A stretch of 7,708 nucleotides of DNA from contig QHNU01000227.1 in the NCBI GenBank assembly GCA_003218525.1, positions 563 through 8,270 of the forward strand, read 5' to 3'. The notes beneath the pieces are model-generated. The model was not told where the DNA came from. It did no database searches and was given only the letters and a program-made list of their open reading frames with translations. A program made the translations under genes and the position numbers. Positions 1 to 6,195 of this stretch are shown piece after piece. The stretch is from Verrucomicrobiota bacterium. GTDB lineage: Bacteria; Verrucomicrobiota; Verrucomicrobiia; Chthoniobacterales; UBA10450. The number at the start of each line of letters is the position of its first letter. The first letter of the stretch is position 1.

Positions 1-1379
1 GGTTGCAGTGCTTCATGAAAACAAACCGCTTTCGCAGCGATAACGTGCATCAGGGGGCCTCCCTGAACTCCAGGGAAAACCATGGAATCGATCTGCTTCG
101 CATATTTTTCCTCGCATAACACCATTCCACCTCGCGGACCACGCAGGCTTTTGTGCGTCGTGGTCGTGATGAGCTGGGCATGCGGAATCGGGCTCGGATG
201 CTGACCAGCGGCAACGAGGCCGGCAATGTGCGCCATGTCGATGAACAGAAGCGCGCCGACGGAATCAGCAATTGCGCGCAGACGGGGATAATCGAGTGTG
301 CGCGGATAAGCCGAGGCTCCAGCGGTGATCATGGCCGGCTGTGATTCTTCGGCCAATTTCTGGAGCGCGTCATAATCCAGCTGCTCGGTTTTTTCATCCA
401 CGCCATAATGGGTGACCTGATAGAATTTCCCTGAGAAATTCGCCGGATGTCCATGGGTAAGATGGCCGCCGTGGGCCAGATTCATCGTCAGAATCCTGTC
501 GCCAATTTTGAGCGCGGAAAAATAGACTGCCATGTTGGCTTGAGCGCCGCTGTGGGGCTGGACGTTGACATGTTCGGCGCCGAACAATTGCTTGGCCCGA
601 TCGATTGCCAGCTGTTCAACGGTGTCGACATTCTCACAGCCGCCGTACCATCTTTTGCTCGGATAGCCCTCCGCGTATTTGTTGGTGAGGACGCTGCCTT
701 GCGCTTCCATGACGGCGCGGCTGGTGAAATTTTCCGACGCGATTAGTTCAATATTTTCGCGTTGCCGTTTTTCCTCCGCCGCGATCGCGTCGAAAACTTG
801 CGGGTCGACTTTGCGTAGACCACCGCTGGGCCGGCTTAGTACGGATTGGGCCGAATACGGACTATCGCTCATCGGATATGCGGAAGCGCCGCCGCTCCAG
901 GCGGACAATGGCACTGTGACCTCACTTTCTTCTACGAACGCAAGCACGCTCGGCAAGGCGTTTTTGATTGTCTGTGCGCAAGTTATGTAGACGTCGCGTC
1001 CGAGACCGATCGGATCAGGCACGTCTAGCCATGAAGTCGCACCTGTTTCTTCAAACTCGCGGAGCAAGAAAGTTTTATCGGCCGCATTCGGGAAGAGCAT
1101 CGAGATTGCTTCCACGTGCGCGCCAGTCATGGCGAAAATATGGCTGGCACGGTTGATGAGCGCAGAGGTCAGCGGTTGGCTCCGCAACTCTCGAATATCG
1201 ACACCCTCCTCTGCGCAAACTTCAATGGCGTGAGTACTCGGGGGCTGACCACGAACAGCGTGAATGCCAGCCGAGCTAACCTCAATATCCTTGCGATTCC
1301 CAAGAAGACGGCGAAAAAGGCCTTCCGCAATGGGACTGCGACAAATGTTCCCCGTACAAACGAAAAGGACGCTCTTCAC
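1..1379 (-). CDS. glyA: Fusion protein: low-molecular-weight protein tyrosine phosphatase + serine hydroxymethyltransferase (3' end outside window)
   Basis: One open frame of 459 codons runs from a GTG at 1377-1379 to the window edge. An in-frame TAA two codons upstream makes this GTG the natural start, though no good Shine-Dalgarno is visible. Residues 1-150 are an LMW-PTP: P-loop CTGNICRS with nucleophile C8 and R14, and the general-acid motif DPIG with D122. Residues 151-169 are a short linker. From M170 the sequence is SHMT: YPSKRWYGGCE, PHSGAQAN, LAHGGHLTHG, D381-M-A-H384, and the PLP lysine K410 in TTTHKSLRGPRGG. The D-to-K spacing of 29 equals that of E. coli GlyA (D200/K229). SHMT is a cytosolic PLP enzyme that converts serine and tetrahydrofolate to glycine and methylene-THF. 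About 130 C-terminal residues should lie outside the window. The ATG at 870-872 could be an internal start, but it has no close ribosome binding site. The domain calls are secure. That the fusion is made as one chain is inferred from the uninterrupted frame. Confidence 0.93.
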   Translation of the reverse strand, partial: MKSVLFVCTGNICRSPIAEGLFRRLLGNRKDIEVSSAGIHAVRGQPPSTHAIEVCAEEGVDIRELRSQPLTSALINRASHIFAMTGAHVEAISMLFPNAADKTFLLREFEETGATSWLDVPDPIGLGRDVYITCAQTIKNALPSVLAFVEESEVTVPLSAWSGGASAYPMSDSPYSAQSVLSRPSGGLRKVDPQVFDAIAAEEKRQRENIELIASENFTSRAVMEAQGSVLTNKYAEGYPSKRWYGGCENVDTVEQLAIDRAKQLFGAEHVNVQPHSGAQANMAVYFSALKIGDRILTMNLAHGGHLTHGHPANFSGKFYQVTHYGVDEKTEQLDYDALQKLAEESQPAMITAGASAYPRTLDYPRLRAIADSVGALLFIDMAHIAGLVAAGQHPSPIPHAQLITTTTHKSLRGPRGGMVLCEEKYAKQIDSMVFPGVQGGPLMHVIAAKAVCFHEALQ

Positions 1380-1465
1380 AATTTACGGCCGCCCGAAGGG
1401 TGCGCGGTTACGAATTAGATTCGCACAAAAATTGCCAAGCGCGACTACGGCGCATTAGTGAAGAA
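1380..1465. promoter_or_regulatory. Divergent intergenic region between the PTP-SHMT fusion and the acyltransferase
   Basis: These 86 bp separate two divergent genes and so should carry both promoters. A perfect 5+3+5 inverted repeat, CGAAT-TAG-ATTCG, lies at 1411-1423. On the minus strand a TTGGCA could serve as a -35 element, but no convincing -10 sits at the right distance. No promoter is firmly resolved on either strand. Confidence 0.3.
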
Positions 1466-2403
1466 ATGTGGAAAAAATTTCGCTACCAACTCGAGCATGG
1501 CGGTTTACTTATTACCGCGAAACTGATCCCGCTGCTTCCGCGCATGTTCGTTCTTCTGATCGCGCGTGTGGGAGGAAGGATTGCCTCGGTTGCAGACCGC
1601 ACCGGCCGGCGCATCGCCCTGGCTAATCTCAATGCTGTATTCGGCAAACGATATTCCGCTTCGGAAAAACGCGGCATTGTCCGCAAGTCCTATCAGCATT
1701 TTGCGCAGACCATGCTGGACCTGATGTGGAGCTCGCGACTGACCTCCGGCAATTTTCATCCATTGACTTCGAGTGGCCTCGGCAGTTACAGCCGGGCGAA
1801 AGCGTAATTATCGCCTGCTATCACTACAGCAACTTGGAATGGCTTAGCCTCGCCTGCGGATTTCAAGGTTTGAGGGGAACCATTCTTGGCGAAGAATTCA
1901 AGAATTCCGTTTTGGAGCCAATTTTTCGACGCTTGCGACAACAATCGGGGCATTTCTTTATCCCACGAACCGGCGGCATCCTTCGCGTATTTAAGGTGCT
2001 CCGGCGCGGTGAGAGCACCGCCATGCTCATCGATCTAACTGTCCCACCGGGTTCATCAGCCGTCGCGATCAATTGCTTGGGCCTGCAAAAGAGCGTGACT
2101 CCAGCGCACGCTTGGCTTCATCAGCGAACCGGGGTGGCACTGATTCCGGCGCATTGCGAACCGCTAGAGGGTGGACGTTACCGTATTGTGTTCCATCCCC
2201 GCGTTGAACTCGGCCCAAACGCGACCGTGGCCGAGGTCGCACAGGCTTGCTGGGACACCTTCGAACCGGTGCTACGGGCAAATCCATCGCCCTGGCTCTG
2301 GATGTACAAACATTGGCGCTACCGGCCGATGCGTACCGATCGCTCCTATCCGTTCTATTCAAGCCCGCACGCGAAATTCGAACAAATGCTGGCGAGGAAG
2401 TGA
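1466..2403 (+). pseudogene. LpxL/HtrB-family lipid A acyltransferase, frameshifted
   Basis: This is a lysophospholipid/lipid A acyltransferase (LPLAT) of the LpxL/HtrB type. Such inner-membrane enzymes add secondary acyl chains to Kdo2-lipid A or related lipids. The first part (ATG 1466-1468) reads MWKKFRYQLEHG, then a hydrophobic N-terminal segment and RRIALANLNAVFG, typical of the family. This frame would stop at 1807. The rest of the protein continues in the next frame, from about SSIDFEWP near 1757 to the TGA at 2401-2403. It includes the catalytic HX4E motif HYSNLE (1822-1839), the later conserved FIPRTGG and PPGSS segments, and a PSPWLWMYKHWRYRP C-terminus. Adding one T to the TTTT run at 1753-1756 restores one frame of about 312 codons, the normal family length. 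An ATG at 1726 could start the second part alone, but it would lack the N-terminal membrane segment. The GTG at 1400 is an alternative upstream start and is less likely. The acyl substrate cannot be assigned. Confidence 0.85.
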
Positions 2404-2427
2404 ACGCGACGGTTTTCCGTCACAATT

Positions 2428-2895
2428 TCACAGGATTGCCGCTTGCAATTGCGCGCGCAGGGTCGGACGCCGCCGCAGTTGCGAGGTGAGGGCAGCGATT
2501 GCCCGCAGGGTCGGCAAGCTGATGTGGTGTTCCATTCCTTCCACATCATGACTGATAACGCGATCGTTTAAGCCCAGGAGCTTGAGAAAGTCAGTCAGAA
2601 GTTTATGTCGATGCGCGATTTTTCGAGCCAGTTTTTCGCCAGCCTCAGTTAAAACAAGGCCGCGATACTTTTCATATTTGAGCAAGCCTTCGGCGTCGAG
2701 CCGTTGCACCATGTTGGTGACGCTCGCCTGGGAAATTTGCAGGGCAGCAGCAATATCGATGACGCGGGCGTAGCCCTTCGATTTAATAAGCTCGAGGATA
2801 CGCTCGAGATAGTCCTCCACCGTGGCGGAACTACCGAGGGCGGAATGAGATTTCTTACGTAGCACAACCCTGAAGTTAGGCTTAAAGTCAGTCAC
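2428..2895 (-). CDS. mntR: MntR, DtxR-family manganese-responsive transcriptional regulator
   Basis: This 155-residue protein is a metal-dependent repressor that senses cytosolic Mn2+. A winged helix-turn-helix spans about residues 25-90 (VIDIAAALQISQASVTNMVQRL, then the wing YEKYRGLVLT). A dimerisation domain follows, with no SH3-like third domain, as in MntR rather than DtxR/IdeR. Every manganese ligand of B. subtilis MntR is present at a constant offset of 20: D28, E31, H97, E119, E122, H123 (matching D8, E11, H77, E99, E102, H103). The offset reflects an N-terminal extension of about 20 residues, as seen in Gram-negative MntR proteins. The start codon is GTG at 2893-2895, with no clear Shine-Dalgarno. 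A later start near the helix E27-D28 would leave little before the metal ligands. It is divergent from mntH across an operator-like region, so it probably represses mntH and may regulate itself. Its 3' end converges on the acyltransferase with a 24-bp gap. Confidence 0.95.
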   Translation of the reverse strand: MTDFKPNFRVVLRKKSHSALGSSATVEDYLERILELIKSKGYARVIDIAAALQISQASVTNMVQRLDAEGLLKYEKYRGLVLTEAGEKLARKIAHRHKLLTDFLKLLGLNDRVISHDVEGMEHHISLPTLRAIAALTSQLRRRPTLRAQLQAAIL

Positions 2896-2914
2896 ATCAA
2901 TAATTTATTTGCTA

Positions 2915-2920
2915 ATTATA
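2915..2920 (-). promoter_or_regulatory. Candidate -10 box of mntR
   Basis: The minus strand reads a perfect TATAAT here, 19 bp upstream of the mntR GTG. Seventeen bases further upstream the minus strand reads TTAGTT (2938-2943), a weak -35 that straddles the junction of the two palindromes. A regulator bound there would overlap the promoter, which would fit autoregulation. The call rests on position and consensus only. Confidence 0.45.
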
Positions 2921-2921
2921 G

Positions 2922-2941
2922 AGTTGTAATGTGATACAACT
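2922..2941. promoter_or_regulatory. Inverted repeat, candidate operator 1 of the mntR-mntH region
   Basis: AGTTGTA, six bases (ATGTGA), TACAACT: a perfect 7+6+7 inverted repeat. It has the 20-bp size of a dimeric metalloregulator site and lies between divergent mntR and mntH. Its half-site differs from that of the neighbouring repeat, so it may bind MntR with lower similarity or a second regulator. Confidence 0.55.
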
Positions 2942-2961
2942 AAATTAGATTAACCTAATTT
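2942..2961. promoter_or_regulatory. Inverted repeat resembling a DtxR/IdeR-type box, candidate operator 2
   Basis: AAATTAG, six bases (ATTAAC), CTAATTT: a 7+6+7 inverted repeat. It extends one more pair outward (T2941/A2962), and within the centre only one base pair breaks the symmetry. The core TTAGATTAACCTAA is close to the TTAGGTTA / CCTAA half-sites of DtxR/IdeR boxes, the family to which MntR belongs. It lies 38 bp before the mntH start codon, so binding would block the mntH promoter. This is the better MntR site candidate of the two. Confidence 0.6.
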
Positions 2962-2999
2962 AAAAGGATTCGATACCGTTTCAGGAACGCAATATCCAG

Positions 3000-4406
3000 A
3001 TGAACCCAGCGAATCGCACCGTCGAGTACACTCCTGGCCTCGGGTGGCGGCGAAAAACCGAACAGGTCTCACTGCCGGAGGTTCATCGCAGCGTGGTTGT
3101 TCCACGGAGTGCTTCATTTTGGCGCAAACTGTTCGCTTTCTCTGGCCCCGGTTTTCTGGTCGCGGTTGGCTACATGGATCCTGGCAATTGGGCAACGGAT
3201 TTAGCCGCAGGCGCCAAGTTCGGCTACGCCCTGCTGTCGATCGTCATGATCTCGAACTTGATGGCGATCCTGCTCCAGCATTTGTGCATCAAGCTCGGGG
3301 TGGCGACAGGCCGCGATCTTGCTCAAGCCTGCCGCGATCATTACTCACCGATCACGGTCTGGTTTCTATGGATTCTTTGTGAGATCGCGATCGCCGCATG
3401 CGATTTGGCTGAAGTAGTCGGCTCGGCCATCGCTTTGCAGCTTCTTTTTGGTATTCCCCTGGTATGGGGATGCATTATCACGGCGTTCGATGTGCTGGCG
3501 GTTCTCTTCCTCCAGACAAGGGGCTTTCGTTACATCGAAGCCCTGGTCATCACCTTAATTGCGACTATCGCCTCTTGTTTCGCAGGCGAATTGCTTTTCT
3601 CTAAACCGAACCTGGGCGGTGTTCTTTTCGGATTTGTCCCGACATCGCACATCGTGACGAATCAGCAGATGCTTTATGTCAGCATCGGCATTCTGGGGGC
3701 GACGGTGATGCCGCATAATCTCTACCTGCATTCGTCAATCGTTCAGACGAGGAAATTTGAACAAACGCCCGAAGGGAAACGGGAAGCGATCAAGTATGCC
3801 AGCATTGATTCAACGGGCGCGCTCATGTTCGCACTGTTCATCAATGGGGCGATCCTGGTGCTGGCCGCGTCTGTCTTTCATTGGTCTGGACACAAGGATA
3901 TCGCTGAAATTCAGGAGGCTTATAAGCTGCTCAGTCCGCTGCTCGGTATCGGTTTTGCCAGCGCTCTCTTCGCCGTCGCTTTGCTCGCATCGGGTCAAAA
4001 TTCGACCCTCACCGGCACTCTGGCCGGTCAGATTGTGATGGAAGGATTCCTTAACTTCCGCATCACGCCCTGGCTGCGCCGGCTGATCACGCGTGCGCTT
4101 GCCATTATTCCGGCAGTGTTGATTATCGGTATCTTCGGCGAAAGCAAAACGACGCAACTGCTGGTCGCGAGTCAGGTTGTGCTGAGCATGCAACTCGGCT
4201 TTGCCGTCTGGCCGCTGATGCGCTTCACCAATGAGAAGGCGAAGATGGGGGAATTCGCCAACAGGCTATGGTTGAAAATTCTGGGCTGGATCACAGCCGC
4301 AATCATTATCGTGCTCAATGTGAAGTTACTCTTCGACATGTTTGTGCCGGCCTCCATTCTTAAGGCATTCTACGGGTTGTTCGGGCTGCCGGCTCCAGCG
4401 CAATAA
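3000..4406 (+). CDS. mntH: MntH, Nramp-family proton-coupled Mn2+/Fe2+ importer
   Basis: This is a 468-residue inner-membrane transporter that imports divalent metal (mainly Mn2+, also Fe2+) with protons. The Nramp signature motifs are present: D60-P-G-N63 in TM1 (GYMDPGNWATDLAAG) and M237-P-H-N240 in TM6, with A234 three residues before M237. These supply the canonical metal-coordinating Asp, Asn, Ala and Met. About eleven hydrophobic segments follow a roughly 45-residue cytoplasmic N-terminus that contains SLPEVHRSVVVPR. The length is slightly above E. coli MntH (412 residues) because of this N-terminus and the C-terminal end. The ATG start has an AGGA 13 bases upstream, a rather long spacing. 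The divergent mntR and the two palindromes upstream point to repression by Mn-loaded MntR. The usp gene begins 2 bp after its stop, so the two are very probably cotranscribed. Confidence 0.96.
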   Translation: MNPANRTVEYTPGLGWRRKTEQVSLPEVHRSVVVPRSASFWRKLFAFSGPGFLVAVGYMDPGNWATDLAAGAKFGYALLSIVMISNLMAILLQHLCIKLGVATGRDLAQACRDHYSPITVWFLWILCEIAIAACDLAEVVGSAIALQLLFGIPLVWGCIITAFDVLAVLFLQTRGFRYIEALVITLIATIASCFAGELLFSKPNLGGVLFGFVPTSHIVTNQQMLYVSIGILGATVMPHNLYLHSSIVQTRKFEQTPEGKREAIKYASIDSTGALMFALFINGAILVLAASVFHWSGHKDIAEIQEAYKLLSPLLGIGFASALFAVALLASGQNSTLTGTLAGQIVMEGFLNFRITPWLRRLITRALAIIPAVLIIGIFGESKTTQLLVASQVVLSMQLGFAVWPLMRFTNEKAKMGEFANRLWLKILGWITAAIIIVLNVKLLFDMFVPASILKAFYGLFGLPAPAQ

Positions 4407-4408
4407 AG

Positions 4409-4834
4409 ATGTATCACCATATTCTGGTTCCACTCGAGAACAGCTCCGCCGACCACACCATCCTTGATCACGTCAAGATGCTCGCGCGCATAACCGGGGC
4501 CAAGCTGCTTTTGGTCCATGTCGCCGACGGTTGGGTCGCGCGGAATTTTGATCAGCTCCAGCTTGCTGAAAGCGAAGAGATGAAGCAGGACCGTGATTAT
4601 TTGGAAGAGAGGCAACGCGAGCTAAGCAGCGAAGGTTTTTCCTGCGACGCCGTTCTGGCCTTGGGCGAACCCGCTGACGAAATCATTAAACTAGCCGAGA
4701 CGCGGGACGTGGACCTTATTGCCATGTCTACACATGGTCATCGGTTCATCAGCGATATCTTGTACGGCGCGACCGCGGACAAAGTCCGTCACGCGGTGGA
4801 AGTGCCGGTGCTCTTGCTTCGCGCAGGCAAGTAA
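4409..4834 (+). CDS. Universal stress protein (UspA family), in operon with mntH
   Basis: This is a single-domain cytoplasmic Usp of 141 residues, the family's normal size. It begins with the first beta strand MYHHILVPLENS and ends with the typical VPVLLLR strand. The nucleotide-binding loop is altered. ATP-binding members carry G-x2-G-x9-G-(S/T), whereas here it reads S107-x2-G110-x9-G120-A121, with the first Gly and the final Ser/Thr replaced (T122 follows). ATP binding is therefore uncertain. Its ATG lies 2 bp after the mntH stop with no Shine-Dalgarno of its own, so translation is probably coupled to mntH. That suggests a role tied to metal uptake or metal stress, but the exact function of single-domain Usp proteins is seldom known and none is claimed here. 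Confidence 0.92.
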   Translation: MYHHILVPLENSSADHTILDHVKMLARITGAKLLLVHVADGWVARNFDQLQLAESEEMKQDRDYLEERQRELSSEGFSCDAVLALGEPADEIIKLAETRDVDLIAMSTHGHRFISDILYGATADKVRHAVEVPVLLLRAGK

Positions 4835-4849
4835 ACTGCCAAGTTTGCC
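4826..4849 (+). terminator. Possible stem-loop at the end of usp
   Basis: AAACT-GCCA-AGTTT forms a 5-bp stem with a 4-base loop. It is flanked by GGC and GCC, which can extend pairing across a four-base bulge. It overlaps the usp stop codon and precedes the 87-bp gap before glgA. It lacks a downstream T run, so it is at best a weak terminator or an RNA-stabilising hairpin. Confidence 0.2.
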
Positions 4850-4908
4850 GTTTGCCCGAAAGCAGGTCAGCCCCAAGCCGGAACTTGCTCTAATCTGGGC
4901 GTCCGACT

Positions 4909-4914
4909 AGGAGG
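4909..4914 (+). promoter_or_regulatory. Strong ribosome binding site of glycogen synthase
   Basis: A perfect AGGAGG lies 7 bases upstream of the GTG at 4922-4924. It fixes that GTG as the start codon and is the only strong Shine-Dalgarno in the window. Confidence 0.85.
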
Positions 4915-4921
4915 TTGCTGG

Positions 4922-6123
4922 GTGAAGGTCCTGCTTCTCACAAATGAATACCCTCCCTACACCTACGGGGGCGCGGGCGTGCACGTTGAATATTTGTCGC
5001 GGGAGCTAGCGAAGCTCATGGCTGTGGAAGTTCGCTGTTTCGGCGATCAAAACTACACCTCTGGCAGTCTGAAAGTGCACGGTTTTCAGTTGGATGCGAC
5101 TAACTGGAATTGTCCGAAGGCTCTTCGTTCCCCGTTTGGCGCAGTCCAACGCTGTACCGATTTCAACACCGCCGGTATCGACGCCCAGATCGTGCATTGC
5201 CACACCTGGTACAGTCATTGGGGTGGAATTCTCGCGCGCCAAAACTACGGAATCCCACTCGTCGTTACCGTGCATTCGCTAGAGCCGCTCCGCCCTTGGA
5301 AGCGAGAGCAGCTCGGCGGTGGCTATGATTTTACCGTTTGGTTGGAAAAGACCGCGTTGGAAATGGCTGATGCTGTAATCGCAGTCTCGCACGAAACGAG
5401 GAGCGATATTCAGAGACTTTTCAACGTTCGTCCGGAACGCTTGCACGTGATCTATAACGGGATTGACCTCGACGAATACGACCGACTTCGGCCGATGACG
5501 TGCTTCGCCGATTCGGGATTGATCGCGGCAAGACTTTCCTACTTTTCGTTGGCCGCATTACGCGGCAAAAGGGGATCATCCATCTCATGCACGCGATTGA
5601 GTTCATGGACAAGGACTTCCAAGTCGTGCTTTGCGCCGGCGCTCCCGATACAACGGAGATCGCGCAGGAAATGAAAGAGGCGATCGCACGAGCGCGAAAA
5701 CTACGCGACGGCATCATTTGGATCGATGAAATGCTCGAAAAGCCGAGCGTGATTCAGCTCTACTCGCACGCGGCTGTCTTTTGTTGCCCTTCCATTTACG
5801 AGCCGTTTGGCATTATCAATCTCGAAGCGATGGCGTGTGAAACTGCCGTCGTTGCGAGTGCGGTGGGGGGGATCAAAGAGGTCGTCGTCGACGGTGAGAC
5901 CGGTTTTCTTGTTCCACTCAAGCAAATGACCGAAAGCCCATTTGAACCGCTTTATCCGAAAAAGTTCGCTCGGGATCTGGCCGAGAAGATCAATCTTCTC
6001 ATGCATGACGAAAAATTGCGCGAGCGTTTCGGTCGAGCGGGTCGAATACGCGCCGAGCAGAAGTTTAGCTGGCGTGCCATCGCACAAGAAACAAAGGCAC
6101 TGTACGAATCGCTGCTATTCTGA
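4922..6123 (+). pseudogene. glgA: Glycogen synthase, actinobacterial (GT4, GlgA/GlgM) type, frameshifted
   Basis: This cytosolic GT4 glycosyltransferase resembles the Corynebacterium-type glycogen synthases, which use nucleotide-glucose to extend alpha-1,4-glucan or, in mycobacteria (GlgM), to make maltose-1-phosphate. The N-terminal half (GTG start) has EYPPYTYGGAGVHVEYL, HCHTWYSHWGG and RPWKREQLGGGY. After VIYNGIDLDEY the frame drifts and would stop at 5674. The C-terminal half continues in the next frame: VLRRFGID, FVGRITRQKG (phosphate-binding Arg and Lys), LCAGAPDT, and the GT4 EX7E motif in EPFGIINLE (E codons at 5800 and 5824). One missing base between 5480 and 5488 explains the break. 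Restoring it gives about 400 residues, the family's usual length. No glgC, glgB or glgE lies nearby, so glycogen versus maltose-1-phosphate synthesis cannot be decided. No typical slippage sequence is present, so sequencing error or a recent mutation is likelier than programmed frameshifting. Confidence 0.88.
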
Positions 6124-6195
6124 GTCGAGGACGGTGATTCTTAACCGGAATAGCTAGCAGCGAACAAACCTCAATCGCGATATAGTCCTGACGCG

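Noticed and set aside
870..872. Separate glyA gene starting at the internal ATG
   Set aside because: The frame is open across the junction. The nearest purine-rich GGAG is about 22 bases from this ATG, too far for a normal ribosome binding site. An internal start is possible but not supported.
447..990. Plus-strand open frames opposite the SHMT domain
   Set aside because: They are shadows of the minus-strand PTP-SHMT frame and resemble no family.
1400..1465. GTG at 1400 as the start of the acyltransferase
   Set aside because: The 22 extra residues it would add look unlike the family's N-terminus, and the ATG at 1466 begins right where family similarity begins.
1750..1760. Programmed -1 ribosomal frameshift in the acyltransferase
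   Set aside because: The codons there (GGC AAT TTT CAT) do not form an X XXY YYZ slippery heptamer, and no obvious downstream stimulatory stem was seen. A simple one-base loss fits better.
2408..2421. Bidirectional terminator between the acyltransferase and mntR
   Set aside because: GACGG-TTTT-CCGTC gives only a 5-bp stem, with no T run following on either strand.
3810..4193. Long open frame antisense to mntH
   Set aside because: It lies opposite a strongly conserved transporter, has no recognisable domain and no ribosome binding site, and looks like a shadow of mntH codon usage.
5476..5502. Programmed frameshift in glycogen synthase
   Set aside because: No slippery run of any kind is present in the switch region, and the family is not known to use recoding.
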